Below, piece after piece: positions 23,162 to 34,468 of a stretch of DNA of 64,000 bases. Position 1 is the first letter of the stretch. Each line of letters opens with the position of its first letter. Both the position numbers and the translations under genes were made by a program. The DNA lies in assembly GCF_018446385.1 (NCBI RefSeq), contig NC_056000.1, forward strand, positions 36,307,511 to 36,371,510, written 5' to 3'. The notes below the pieces were generated by a model that ran no database searches, was not told where the DNA came from, and worked only from the letters and a program-made list of their open reading frames with translations. The DNA comes from Zingiber officinale (taxonomy: Eukaryota > Streptophyta > Magnoliopsida > Zingiberales > Zingiberaceae).

Positions 23162-24079
23162 TGTTGGTTCCTTGTCGGCCGACAAGAGGGGGTGAATTGT
23201 GTTGCACAAATATAAAAGAAACAAAACCTTTCACAAACTTTACAGCTTGATGAACACTTGCATAAAAAGTAGTAAGTAGTAAACTAAAGACTGAGGCAAA
23301 AAAGGAGTTACTTAGTTTGTAATCAGATGATTGCTAATCCAAGATGTTGAAAAGCCCAGTAAAATCTCCTTTAGGTAAAGAAGTCTCTTACAGCAGTCAA
23401 AGCTCACAATTACAAAGCTAAACTCAAATGGAATTATTTACAAGAGTTGTATTTAGCTTCTGAGATCAGGGATGTATTTATAACTTTGATAGGGGTGCCT
23501 GGAAGGATTCCAAGCGCTTGAAGCGGGATAAAATTTTATCCCTATTGCAGTGGATGATGACAATTGGCAAAGTGATAAACTTTCTGGTCCGGGCGCCTGG
23601 ACCAGGTCCGAGCGCCTGAACCGAGCTATTCTAGGTCGACCAAGGCGCACGCCTGGGGCGCCCTAGGTCCGAGCGCCCAGAATAGCTCCGAGCACCCGGA
23701 GCACAGTCAACCTCCAATTGACTTTTCCTCCGGGTCTTCTGCTCCAGCTCCACTCGCTTGGGTGATTTGGCCATTCGGAATAGGGCTCACCCGAACTCAT
23801 TTTCGACCTTCTCAAGCGTCCTTCCGCTTCAGCTTCTCATCCCTCAGAACCGTCTCGCGCTTTCTTCTCGTCTGCCAGCGTACTCTTTCACAGCACCTCG
23901 TCCCTCGGACGCACAGAGTCCGTTGACTCTCTCCCGTGTCGTCCTTCTCGCTAGCTACGTCTTTCGCTTGACTTCCTGTGCTCCTAAGTTCCTGCCCATT
24001 TAGGCATAAGAACATCAAAACATAACAGGACCTAACTTGACTTGGTTGATCACATCAAAACTATCACGAGGTACTAACA
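23162..24079 (-). repeat. 3' LTR of element A
   Basis: On the minus strand it starts TGTTAGTACC and ends GGAACCAACA (918 bp). It has a GC-rich GGCGCC-containing block at about 23480-23700, close to the position of the palindrome clusters of the other LTRs. Confidence 0.85.
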
Positions 24080-24093
24080 ATCTCCCCCTTTTT
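24080..24093 (-). other. Polypurine tract of element A
   Basis: AAAAAGGGGGAGAT on the minus strand lies directly before the LTR start TGTTAG. Confidence 0.85.
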
Positions 24094-25489
24094 GATGTGA
24101 GCAACCCAAGTTAAGTTAGGATAAATCAAACATAAATAACAGTAAGGTAATAAGTATAAATATTGTAATTTTTAATAATATGAAAAAAAAATCAATGTTA
24201 CCCTCCCTAAACTTAATCTTTAATTCTCTCTCATTTATCACATTAAAAATAAGGGTAAAACAAGAATATAACTTTGAAAAAGGAGCATTGAAGGGATAAA
24301 AAAACGTGGACTAATATAAAAAAATGAACTTTTAAATTCTAGATAAAGACATTTTTTAAATCTATAAATTATTTAAAAAAAAAAAGATAATTTAAAAAGA
24401 ATTTTTTAACTTGAAAAATTCTAAAAGTTTTATAACGGTTGAACAAACATATTTAAAGCAGATATAAAATTTTTCATAAGAGATTAAAATTATTTTAAGT
24501 AAAAATAATTTTTTTGGCATAAATATATAATTTTCAAAATAAATAATTAAAAATAGTTATTAACTTAAAAAATTCGTGAAATATTTTTTGAGAATGTATA
24601 ATAGGAAGTAATTTTTCAGAAAAATAAATTTTAAATAATTAAATTTTTAATGTTAAAAATTTATATTTGGATAAATAATTCATAGAAAATTCACCAAATG
24701 TCAAAAAATTTCAAGAAAAATTTCTTAGATAGAGAAAAGAATAAAGTTTCATAGAAAAATAAATTTTGCAAGAAATATCACCGCAAGATATTTTAAAATA
24801 TAAGAATACAAATTTTATTAAAAAATTCATAGAAAATAATATAATGGTAAAAAAAATTCTATAGATGAGTAATGAAATTTTCTTTCTCATAAAAATTTAA
24901 TTTTAATTAATTTCTAATAGAAATTATGCAAAACAATTTATTTGATAATTCTAAGCAAGAATATGAAATCAAATTAAAAATAAAACATACATAATGAATT
25001 TTCAATTTAAACATGATTTTAGAACTCAATATAGGTTCCTTCCAACTGGGTTAATAAAAAATTTCTTAGGGATATATTTTGTTGACAATTTTCTAAATTA
25101 AACCTTATGATATCTAAAGTGTCAGTTTAGTCTTTGATAATTTTTGAAGTTAGAAATAGCTATATTCGAACATGCAAAATTATTTAGATTTTCTATTTCT
25201 ATTTTTAATTTTTATCTTGTCGAAATCCTCTTATCGACAAGACGTTGCTAAAGTTCCTTTTAACTCATTATTTTCTTTTAATAATTTTTATTTTCTATTT
25301 CTAATTTACAAGAACTTTTCGATAATATTTTTATAAATTCAAACAATTTATCCAGAGGTAGAGATCGTACCTAATTTACCTTATCAATCTCAGAATCTGA
25401 TGCTCCCCCTGTAGAGCTGCTTTCTTCTGATACTCCTCCCCTTTTATCGATGTTCTTGATGCTCATTTCCAACAAACTTTCATTGTCTT

Positions 25490-25905
25490 CAGGTAGGTAT
25501 TAAGCTATAAGAGTTATTCCGGTAATTTCTTCGGTCTCGGATTCTTTTGACGACGGCTCGGTGTCCATTGAGGAGCTGGATTCAGCTTCTTTTGGTTCTT
25601 CATAGAGCTTCAAGAACTTTTTCTAAAGTTCTTTTGCACTCTTGTATTTGTCGATTCTGTCAAGATCCTAGGCAGGCAGAACGCTCAAAAGATGGAACTC
25701 AGCCGTACCATTTGTCATAAAATCGTTGCACTACTTCTTAGTCCATCGATGCTCCTCAAGTTCTTTTTCTTCTTCACTTTTAGGCATATCAAAATTGTAC
25801 TTAATCCTTAGAAAAATATTGAAATTGGTTTAAAGTATACCTCCATTCGGCGTCTCCAAAGCACGAACTCCCCCTCGAATACTAGTGGGTAGATGCTAGC
25901 TCCGG
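25490..25905 (-). pseudogene. Decayed gag of element A
   Basis: Minus-strand translation shows fragments of the Copia UBN2-type Gag (FDMPKSEEEKELEEHRWTKK, then FMTNGTAEFHLLSVLP, then KEL-KKFLKLYEEPKEAESSS) with several stops. The better preserved homologous segment is in element B at 28338-28655. Confidence 0.7.
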
Positions 25906-25952
25906 CAATTTCTTGTGCTTCGGTCGACGGTTAGTCCTTCGAAAGTGACCTC

Positions 25953-25964
25953 GCTTTGATACCA
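25953..25964 (-). other. Primer-binding site of element A
   Basis: TGGTATCAAAGC on the minus strand, next to the LTR end, matches the initiator tRNA-Met site TGGTATCAGAGC with one difference. Confidence 0.8.
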
Positions 25965-25966
25965 AT

Positions 25967-26845
25967 TTTTGGTCCCTTGTCGGTCAGCAAGAGGCCCTGC
26001 ACAAATATAAAAGAAATAAAATATTTCTCGAACTTTACAGCTTGATGAACACTTGAATAAAAAGTAATAAGTAGTAAACTAAAGACAGAGGCACAAAAGG
26101 AGTTACTTGGTTTGCAATCAGATGATTGCTAATACAAGAAGTTGAAAAGCCCACTAAAGTCTCCTTCAGGCGGAGAAGTCTCTTACATTAGTCAAAGCTC
26201 ACAATTACAAAGCTAAACTCAAATGGAATCGTTTACAAATGTTGTATTTAGTTTCTGAAATCAGTGTTGTATTTATAGTTTGATAGGGGCCCCTGGAAGG
26301 GTTCTAGGTACCTAGAGGGAGATAAAATTTTATCCTCATCACAACGGATCACGACAGTTGGCAAAGCGATAAACTTTCATGCCCGGGCGCCCGAAACGAG
26401 CTGTTCCAGCTCGACCAGGGTGCGCACCTGGGGCTCCCTCGGTCTGGGTAGTCCGGGCACCTAGAGCACAGTCAACCTCCGATTGACTTTTCCTTAGGAT
26501 CTTTCGCTCCAGCTCCGCTCGCTTAGGTGATTCGGTCATCCGGTATAGGACTCACCCTAACCCATTTTTCGGCCTTCTTGAGCGTCCTTCCGCTCTAGCT
26601 TCTCATCCCTTAGAACCGCCGCATGCTTCCTTCTCATCCACCAGCTTACTCTTCTGTAGCACCCCATCCCTCGGATGCACCAAATCCATCGACTCTCTTT
26701 CATGTCGTCCTTCTCGCTAGCTGCATCTTTCGCTCGACTTCCTGTGCTCCTAAGTTCCTGCACACTTAGACATAAGGATATCAAAATATAATAGGACTTA
26801 ACTTGACTTGGTTAATCACATCAAAACTATCACGGGGTACTAACA
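25967..26845 (-). repeat. 5' LTR of element A
   Basis: An 879-bp copy similar to 23162-24079, starting TGTTAGTACCCCGTGATAG on the minus strand. The usual terminal CCAACA has decayed to CCAAAA. Visible divergence between the two LTRs implies an old insertion. Confidence 0.85.
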
Positions 26846-27619
26846 CATCATCCTCTCTTCAACGGAAATGACTTTTCGTTCTAGAAGAAAATGATGGAAG
26901 TTTACCTGCAAATAGACAATGAGCTATGGTTCATCATCTGACGAGGGTACCAGATGCCTATAGACGAAATAACAAAAGTATCACTCAATCCTTTGGAGCA
27001 AATGGGACAATAAAGAAGATGTCTAAGTGCAAAAACACAAAAGCAAACATCATGTGCTCCGGTTGCAACAAGAAGGGGCACTTCAAACATGAATGCCCAA
27101 ATGAAGACCAAATCAAGAAAAAGTTGAAGAAAGCATTAAAAGCAACTTGGGACAAGTCTTTGGGCGAATCCGGAGCAGCAGACCGAAGCAAGCAAGCTAC
27201 CTCACACTGATGGCAACCGGAGGAGAAATAGATCAAGACAATAAGTCTGAATACGAGTCGAGCCATGAATCTTCATCCGGGTCAGGCTGACCTGAGGTAA
27301 ATTCTTTTATCAGCCTAAATTCTTTTAAAATAATTGTCTGCCTAAATAAAAGACTAATTAAAACTCAGGAACACTCTAAACAACTCTTAAAGGAAAACAA
27401 CATCTTTAAGGAACAACTGAAAATGAACTCGATGATTAGCCAAGTTCAAGACAAAGATTTAACTCAAGTTGAAAAACTTGAGGAAGAAAACTTTGTTCTG
27501 AAAAGTCAAATCAACGAGCTCAAAGGGCAGTTGGAAAAGTTTCCTCGGGAACCAAGTACCTAAACATGATGCTTGGATCCTAAAGAGCAGTGTATAATAA
27601 ATTCAGACTCGGATACAAA

Positions 27620-28094
27620 CCCAACATAAAATACAAATCATTTTAACTTTAACTCAAAAATCAAAATTAACTAAAGCGTGGATTTAAAAAACGTGCTTAA
27701 CCACGCAAGTAGGACTCAATTAACACTTTATACCAAAAAGTAAAATTCACTATATAAATAAACCAAATAACTCAATTTCAATTTCAAAAACTAAATTTTC
27801 AAAAATAAACTTAAATATAAAGAATAAAATCAAATCAAATAAACCTAAATTAAACAGAAACAAAATCAATCTAAACTTAAACTATAACCAAGTCTATTAT
27901 AGCTATAAAGTAAATCGACACAAAGTTAAAACCTAATCTAATAATTTAAGGGGAGGTTTCAAAATAGTTGGCACCTCCAAAAATAATAATTTACTTGACT
28001 GGGTAATTAGGACTAGACTAAATAGGAACAAAAGCTTAACTTGATAAATAGTATTGAAGAAGTTTTGGATGATAGTAGGTTAGGAAAACTCTGT
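27620..28094. other. AT-rich junction between C1 and element B
   Basis: Non-coding. Similar spacer sequence is typical after gag in these Copia elements, and the C1-to-B boundary lies somewhere near 27900-28060. No gene seen. Confidence 0.4.
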
Positions 28095-28740
28095 CTATGC
28101 ATGTCTAGGAAAATATAACTTCGACCTGGAGAAAAGATTCTCTAAAGTACTCACCTCGAGATCTTTGGAGATATAGTATGAGTTTACTATAGATGTCCAT
28201 TCCGGTGTTCTCGAGAACGCATTTAAAGCATACCTTAGTGTGCCCCCATTGGTTACCACTTCTCCAAGATTTATTAGGCTGGTGATTAACTCCTTGATTC
28301 TTCCGTGTAGTTGAGCAACTGATTCTCCTTCTTCCATTCAGAGATCACTGATTTGGTTCCAGAGTAGATCCCGTTTTACGAGTTTGACTTCGGACGTACT
28401 TTCGTGCAGTTCCAAAAACTTCTCCCAAAGTTCCTTTGTTGATTTGTAGTCGCCGATTCTGTTGACTTCTTGCGGAGGTAACACGCTTAGTAGATGAAAT
28501 TCGGCTCTTCCATTTGCCACGAAATCTGCTTTCTCCTTTTTGGTCCATTGATACTCCTCTTTGTCTTTCGGTGCTACAAATTCATATTTTAATATTAACA
28601 GTAAATCAAAATCAGTTTTAAAATAATACCTCCATATGTTTCTTCCAAGATGCAAATTCTTCCTCGAATTTTGGCGGGTATATTGTCAGTCTAGCCATCG
28701 TTTCGGTGCTTCAGTCGACGATTAGTCCTTCTAAGGTGGT
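28095..28740 (-). pseudogene. Gag (UBN2-type) of element B, interrupted
   Basis: Copia Gag helical domain, minus strand. Residues read KKEKADFVANGRAEFHLLSVLPP, here split as KKEKADFVANGRA / EFHLLSVLPP, then KELWEKFLELHES and KRDLLWNQISDL. A stop at 28338-28340 separates this from VAQLHGRIKELITSLINLGE and LENLFSRSKLYF. Gag would package element RNA. The stop and missing 3' half make it non-functional. Confidence 0.8.
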
Positions 28741-28743
28741 TAA

Positions 28744-28755
28744 GCTCTGATACCA
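28744..28755 (-). other. Primer-binding site of element B
   Basis: TGGTATCAGAGC, complementary to the 3' end of initiator tRNA-Met, two bases from the LTR end. Confidence 0.9.
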
Positions 28756-28757
28756 CT

Positions 28758-29670
28758 TGTTGGTACAGTGGGGCCGACAAGAGATGGTGAATTGCTTGAA
28801 ATAAATAAATAAAAACTTTTTTCATTCTTTCAACTCTAATTAAAAGTAACTATAATAATAAATGAAAATAACAACTTAAAGATGAGCCACTAGATTTACT
28901 TAGTTACAACCTAGGTGGTCGTTAATCCAAGACCAATGAAAGCACGAAAAGAAAATCTCCTTCATTGAAGGTGGAGAAGCCTCTTACACTTGTTAAAAAG
29001 CTCAGATAGTTGCTAGGAAATGATTACAAAAGTTGATAGCTATTTCCTAGGTCCAAGGGTCTTTTTATAACCCCTGGGAAAAGTTATCCGTGGCTGGAAG
29101 GCGCCTCTAGTGAGGTGCTAAAAAATAAAACTTTATCTTTTGGCAACGACAATATCAGTCTGGTTGAAGGCGCCTTCCATAGGGCTAGAAGGTGCCTTCG
29201 TACTGTTCATCGAAGGCGTCTTCCAGCCATGGAAGGCGCCTTCCACAGTGAAGGTGCGGAGGCGCGTGGAGGCACCTTCAACTCCCTTTGAAGGTGCCTC
29301 CAACAGCACTTACAACCATTTTTTGCTCTTCTGTTGTTCCGATCGCCTGGGTGATCGTGACCATTTAGGATATGACTCACCTGAACCCATTTCCCGATCT
29401 TCTCCTCGAGCAGGCTTCCGCTCTAACTTCTCATCCCTCAGAAAGTCGTGCACGTCCTTCTCGTTCGTCGATGTACTCTTTCGCAGCACCTCGTCCCTCA
29501 GATGCACCGAGCCCGTCGACTCCCTTCCCGTACCATCCTTCTCACTAACTATGTCTTCTACTCGACTTCTTGTGTTTATAAGCTCCTGCACACTTAGACA
29601 TAAGGATCAAATATGACAGTACCTAACCTAGCCTGGTTGATCACATCAAAACTATCATGGGGTTCCAACA
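28758..29670 (-). repeat. 5' LTR of element B
   Basis: 913 bp, TGTTGG...CCAACA on the minus strand. At 29095-29300 it has a cluster of GAAGGCGCCTTC-type palindromes, a perfect copy being at 29166-29177. Confidence 0.88.
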
Positions 29671-30119
29671 TATACTTTGTATTATTAGACTAATATATTT
29701 TGCAAGGCAAAAGGAGCACAAAAGGTCTTGGGTGAATAGTACCTGAGGTGCATACTATTCATGGAAGGTGCCTTCTGTAGAATAAAATTCAGAGTTCATT
29801 GCAAATAAGGACCGAGCTATTCGGGATCAGATTTCTCAAGTTGGAGGCGCCTTCAAGGCTATGGAACGCGTCTTCCACACCCTTTATAAGGGCATCTTGA
29901 CCAAGCTTTAAACAACAACTTCCATACGAGCTTCTACGCGTTTGTTAGACTTTTCGACAACTTCCAAGTAAACAACCGTGTCTTTTACTTAATTTATCTT
30001 TTCTATTTTTATTAATATTTTCGCTGCGTGCTTTGTATTTCAGAACCAAGAAAAAAGTCAATTATCTAAAACCATGTAATTCACCCCCCCCCCCCTCTCA
30101 CGTAGGTCTCGATCCAACG
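29671..30119 (+). repeat. 3' part of C1 LTR
   Basis: Matches 22045-22370 and then continues to TTCACCCCCCCCCCCC... and GTAGGTCTCGATCCAACG, a usual LTR end. It has a 12-C run at 30084-30095. It abuts element B directly at its left end. Confidence 0.7.
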
Positions 30120-30744
30120 ATGTCCCATTGAGGAAGGGCTTTTTGATGGAGCAAGGAGGAAGAAAAAAAATAGTGTTAAAATCAGTTAATTACTGTGTTG
30201 ACTAAAAAATACTCACAGAGTTTGCATTTGGGAGAGAGCAAAGAAGAGAGAACCTTTCTTTTAGTGAACTTCGTTTACCTTATATAGATCTAAAGCTTCT
30301 TCCCGTTGACTCCCCCATGCCTTGATCACCAACTCACATGCTTACTGTTGTCAACTACCTACATGGGAAGAAGTATAGTGGATGTCCTTTCTTCTCTAAG
30401 ACAACTTTTGACATGTTTGACAAACATTGATGAGGGTACATGGACCTCTCCATACAATATCATGCCTCCTGTTTGTCCATACTGTTGTTACTATTGTTGT
30501 CACCTCAATTGGTCAACCTCCACTTTGCCCATATGTAGTCCATTGCTCACTGCTCAACTCCTGGTTTAAGTATGGTTAGTAGTGATAATTAAGTAAAGTA
30601 ATTGGCAAACTCGAAGTTAACGAGAGATATTCGCAAATGAGGATATTTTTGCAGCCAGGGATACAATGCCCCTTGTTAGCCTATTAGCCAAAAGGATGTT
30701 AATAAGAGTGGCATACTAAAATGATCATAGGGATTATGATCCAG
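30120..30744. other. Spacer without recognisable genes
   Basis: No domain-bearing frame or terminal repeats were seen. The sequence is probably decayed element DNA. Confidence 0.4.
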
Positions 30745-31165
30745 GGGAGACGTTCGCGGGTAGGGAGGTTCTCGCAACCTAAAGTAGTTGAGGTTTAGGA
30801 GAGACCTCTGTAGGTAGGGATGCTCTCATTACCTGGGATAGGTGGTGTGCAAAGGAGATCTCCACAAGTAAGAAGGCTTTCGCAGCTTGGGACAGTTAGG
30901 GTCCATGGGAGATCTCCATAAGTAAGGAGGCTCTCGTAGCTTAGGATAATTGATCCAGGAAGGATCTCCACAAGAAGGGAGGCTCTCACAACCTAGGACA
31001 GTTGAGGTTCAGGGGAGATCTCTATAAAAAAGGAGGCTCTTGTAGCCTAGGACAATCGCAGTCCAGGAGAGATCTCTACAAGCAAGGAGACTCTTGCAGC
31101 CTAAGATAGTCAGGGTCTGAGAGAGATCTCCACAAGTAGGAAAGCTCTCATAGCCTATGATATTG
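30745..31165. repeat. ~60-bp tandem repeat, about seven copies
   Basis: Diverged units of the form GGAGATCTCCACAAGTAAGG - AGGCTCTCGCAGCCTAGGAC - AGTTGAGGTTCAG. GGAGATCTCC in each unit is a 10-bp palindrome. A weak copy recurs near 31210-31270. Open frames across it encode only repeats. Confidence 0.88.
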
Positions 31166-31929
31166 TTAGTTAAAGAGACATTAGCAAGAATGATGAATTA
31201 CAATAAGTGAAGGGGTAAGAGTCCAGGAGAGATATCCCCAACTGGAGGTGTTCTTGTAGCTTGGATGGTGTGTTGAGACTTGACAGCAGACAGGATAGCG
31301 ATTATCCTGTGGGTTACTGAGAAAGAAAGATTGAAGAGAAAATAAAAAGAGGATCCTTCTAAAATGAAGAGAACATGTCATTCTCTAAGTTTTACAACAA
31401 TAAGAAATTTTATTATGAATAAAGGATAATTCCTCAACATCTAAATAGGAATTTTATATAGACCACAACTTGAAACCCAAATAAATGAAAGAAATTACAA
31501 TTAACATATCTTAATTCTAATCTTGTAAGGAAAAGAAATAGATTTTTTACCCATAAAGGAAAGAAATTACAATTAACAAATCTTAATTTCAATCTCGTAA
31601 AGAAAAGAAATAGATCTTTTACCTGAAAAGAAAAGTTTATAATTGAATGATCTTAATTCAAAACAGGATATGGATCAAAACAAATCCTCTCCTATAAATA
31701 CCAGGAATACCAAAATTATCCTAAATATCCTAAAAATAAAAATTATGAAAAATAGCAAAAAAGGCTTTTAAAAAGGTTTAATGGGTGGAATTTGGGATCA
31801 AAATTTGACGGTTATAGTTTCACCAGTAACAAACGTAAGTTTTTGAATTCTGCACGTACGACCACCGACAGAGCATAATTCTAAGTCCTAAGTCAAAAGT
31901 TATATCCTTTTGAAGTTTGAAGGGTCATA
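31166..31929. other. Spacer, probable LTR or flank of Gypsy remnant V
   Basis: It contains a ~71-bp direct duplication (AAAGAAATTACAATTAAC at about 31487 and 31559) and a CCTATAAATACC TATA-like box near 31690. No gene. It may belong to the 3' LTR of V, but no second LTR copy is available to prove it. Confidence 0.35.
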
Positions 31930-32184
31930 TTAGGCTTCATCTAGGCTTGCATTAGTCTTCTTGGGTTGAAAAGAATTCACCCTCGAGTTTATATTAGTTT
32001 CATCATTATCCGTTAAATAAGGAGTTAAGTGCTTCACATTGAAGACATCAGAAGTCTTTAGATGATTAGGAAGGCACAATCTATAGCCATTGTTGTTAAT
32101 CTTCTGCAGTACCTCACATTGTCCGATTTTTTTATCCTTTAGGCTATTATACTCTTCAATAGGGAAACGGTCGTGAGTCAATAC
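31930..32184 (-). pseudogene. V: C-terminal end of a Ty3/Gypsy integrase
   Basis: Minus-strand frame with DRFPIEEYNSLKDKKIGQ, CEVLQKINNNGYRLCLPNH and SDVFNVKHLTPYL. This is the C-terminal GPY/F-like segment that ends Gypsy integrases. Its N-terminal side is cut off at 32184 by the LTR of W and continues beyond 59741. Confidence 0.8.
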
Positions 32185-33046
32185 TGTTAGAGTAATATAG
32201 GTGCCCTAGGTTTTGATTTTTAGACAAATATCTAAGTTAGGTTTATCATTGTATTTGATATTCCTTTGAATGTACAGGTACATGTAAATCCAAGTGGGAT
32301 CATGGCAAAGGTGAAAGTCTAAGTGGGATCTTGGCAAAGGTAAAAGTCCAAGTGGGATCTTGGCAAAAGAAAAATCCATGGGTAAATCTTGGCAATGTAA
32401 GTCTAAGTGTGACTTAGCAAGGTTGAAATCCCGAGGCGAGGAGCTCTTGGCAATGGAAGACCCGACAATAAGAACTGGACGGAAGGAAGCTCTTGAAGGC
32501 AAAGCGTGAAGGATGGGGAAACATCTGAGGGACACAAAACTGATGGAGGAGGCTAGAAGACAAGATCAAGGTTGTGCCGACGAGAATGAGTGCTGAGAGA
32601 ATATACTTGAGTAAATCCTAGGTTTAAGGTTTACCAGTCGACTAGTGTATGTATCAGTCAGCTGGTGGTTGAGCTGGGAGATAACAGAATATTTCTATTC
32701 TCTCAACTAAAGTGGATCATTCGACCGGTCCTAACACTAATCGACTGGTAGCCGATCGTTGGGGCATAACAGTCTGCTTCACTTAAAGGTCAGTCGACTG
32801 GTGAATACACCAGTCGACTGGTGGCGGGAAAATAACTTGATGTTTTCCTCTCGAGCTCTATTTAATAGAGCTCGGGTGACTGACTTAGGTGATGATAATA
32901 GCGGTGGTTAACCCCTATTAGAGTATCTAAAGTTGTCCTTGTGATCCAAGTGCTTGTGGTTAAGAGTTATGGTGAGGTTTCTCCACTGACAAGGAGGTTA
33001 TGCTAGCCGGAGTTTGTCGAGATTGATCCATGATTACAGGCTATCG
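32185..33046 (+). repeat. W: solo LTR (Copia-like), left part
   Basis: Starts TGTTAGAGTAATATAGG and contains ~50-bp units of AAGTCCAAGTGGGATCTTGG (32285-32420) and a palindrome cluster including CACCAGTCGACTGGTG at 32808-32823. Element X interrupts it at 33046/33047. The remainder is 59497-59740, giving 1106 bp in total. V sequence lies on both sides, with AATAC (32180-32184) and AATAT (59741-59745) as a near-perfect target duplication. No internal domain remains. Confidence 0.8.
32286..32420 (+). repeat. Short tandem repeat in W
   Basis: Three to four units of AAGTCCAAGTGGGATCTTGG followed by CAAAGGT or CAAAAGA. Confidence 0.8.
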
Positions 33047-34468
33047 TGTCGGGCTACGGGAGCTTATCAAATTATGATTAAAGTCACCGAACCCCTCTAC
33101 ACTAAAATAGTATAGAGATGACTCAGGTCGTCTCACAAGGAATGTAATGATAAGATGATATCTTCAGGAGTGATTATTGTTTTGAATTTTTAACATGAAA
33201 ATGGAGGGGTTGGGTTTGAGTTTTAAACTACGATATGAAATAATAAAATAAGTATGAAATTAAACCTAATGAACAAAAGAGCAATGCAAGTATGAAAATC
33301 TAGTCTAACTTAAACTATGATTGCAAAGAAATTAAAGTAACATAAAGTAAGCATTGAATGAAATCTAGAGCATTAAAGAAATCTAATCTAACCTATCCTA
33401 ATTACATTCAATTAAAGAACAATCATGGAAACATAAAATATTTAACTAACAAGCATTGCATGGAATTAAACTAAAGAAATTGCATAAACTAAAACTTATC
33501 TAATGGAAGAGACATTTAATCAAACACATCGTAGGCATAAATTGAGTTGAACAAAGTGCATGCAAAATGAACATGGTAGATCATCAATTACAAGCACTCA
33601 TTAACACTTAACAAACACCATAAACATAAAACAACCCAAGAAAGAATCAACCCAACATGTCGTTAGTTTCTCCCATGAATGCACTATGGTTGCGGATAGT
33701 GATCAGGCCTTCCTCTTCTAACCCAAAAAGGAAAGGGTAGTCATAGTGCAGTGAAGTGGTCGGATCTGAACAAGGATGAACTGAGGTCAATGGTGGCTGA
33801 TCGGAGAAGCTCGTAGGTGGTTAGAGGTGCGGAAGAAAATGTCTGAAGCTTGGCTGCATTTCGTGAGCTTGAGGCGTCGAGTTTCTTCCGTGAGAAAGAG
33901 ATGGAGAAGATGGAGAGAAGGTTGGGTTAGGGATGGCCGGCCGACGACGAGTGATGAGCAGAGGTGGTCGCCGGCCGTTGGTGAAGGAGGAAGAAGAAGT
34001 GGTAGCATCGCGTGCCCTAGCCGACGTGAGGAGAAAAACACGAATCGAGAGGATCCTGTTCGGGCTCAGGAGAAAAAGGGTAAGGTTAATGGGTTATTGG
34101 ATTTTGGTTTTGGTTGATGGGATCTAGATCTATTAAGAGGATGAAATTGGGCTTTTGGAATTGGGCTTTAAGAGTGGGCTTGAGGATTGAGTTGGGTTTT
34201 TGAAATTGGACTTGGAATTACATTGAATTGGAGCTCCACTTCTTGATGAACCCTTGGATTATTTGATCCTGATCAACGGCCTAGATGCTTCCCTACAAAA
34301 CAAGATGTACCTTTTAGATAAAATCTTAGAAAATATAGGAAAAATTATATCAAGACTCTAAACAGATATCAACTCGCAAAACATGATATAAATGCGGAAT
34401 TAAGCATATGAGAGGGTAAAAATTCGAAGTATAAGAGTCAAAATAGTGCATCAAAATGATAGTTATCA
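33047..34468 (-). repeat. 3' LTR of X
   Basis: 1422 bp, followed on its right by ACTCCCCCATAC, i.e. the minus-strand purine tract GTATGGGGGAGT. The open frames at 33787-34127 lie within the LTR, occur in both copies and have no known domain. Confidence 0.85.

Larger units (their letters stand above)
23162..26845 (-). mobile_element. Element A: gag-only, non-autonomous Copia-type LTR retrotransposon
   Basis: Two related LTRs (23162-24079 and 25967-26845) flank a 1.9-kb interior. Read on the minus strand, the 5' LTR is followed by a tRNA-iMet-type primer site (TGGTATCAAAGC), a decayed gag and, before the 3' LTR, a purine tract AAAAAGGGGGAGAT. There is no protease, integrase or reverse transcriptase. 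It lies inside the C1 gag frame; flanks CGTCT and CATCA match at 3 of 5 positions, consistent with an old target duplication. Confidence 0.85.
23127..27287 (+). pseudogene. C1 gag remnant, split by element A
   Basis: The frame starts at ATG 23127 (MTQVEGFSTVR), is cut at 23161, and resumes at 26846 (HPLFNGNDFSF, then KKMMEVYLQIDNELWFII). Joining the two pieces recreates the start of a Copia Gag. Two stops interrupt the second piece and the middle of Gag is missing. A zinc knuckle C-X2-C-X4-H-X4-C (CSGCNKKGHFKHEC) follows at about 27056-27097, then a Ser-rich tail. A coiled-coil-like stretch (EQLKMNSMISQVQ, VEKLEEENFVLKSQ) follows to about 27560. No functional product is expected. Confidence 0.8.
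28095..29670 (-). mobile_element. Element B: 5' part of a Copia element related to A
   Basis: It consists of a 5' LTR (28758-29670), a primer-binding site (28744-28755) and gag (28095-28740), all on the minus strand. Pol and the 3' LTR are missing, so this is a truncated copy. Its LTR opens TGTTGGAACCCCATGATAG and is visibly related to that of A, though clearly diverged. Confidence 0.85.
21552..30119 (+). mobile_element. C1: degenerate Copia element with nested insertions
   Basis: The left part (from TGTTGGAGACT at 21552) and the right part (29671-30119) share long similar stretches, for example TATACTTTGTATT, GCAAAAGGAGCACAAAAGGTC and CCCTTTATAAGGGCATCTTGACCAAGCTT. They are therefore two copies of one LTR. 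Between them is a plus-strand gag start (23127), continued at 26846. Pol is absent. Insertions inside are a hAT MITE (22484-22915), element A (23162-26845) and part of element B (to 29670). The exact outer ends are uncertain; flanks ATGTG and ATGTC only loosely suggest a duplication. Confidence 0.65.

Noticed and set aside
21552..30119. A clean target duplication for C1
   Set aside because: Candidate flanks (ATGTG and ATGTC) need the LTR to start one base before the TG. The evidence is too weak to define the boundaries.
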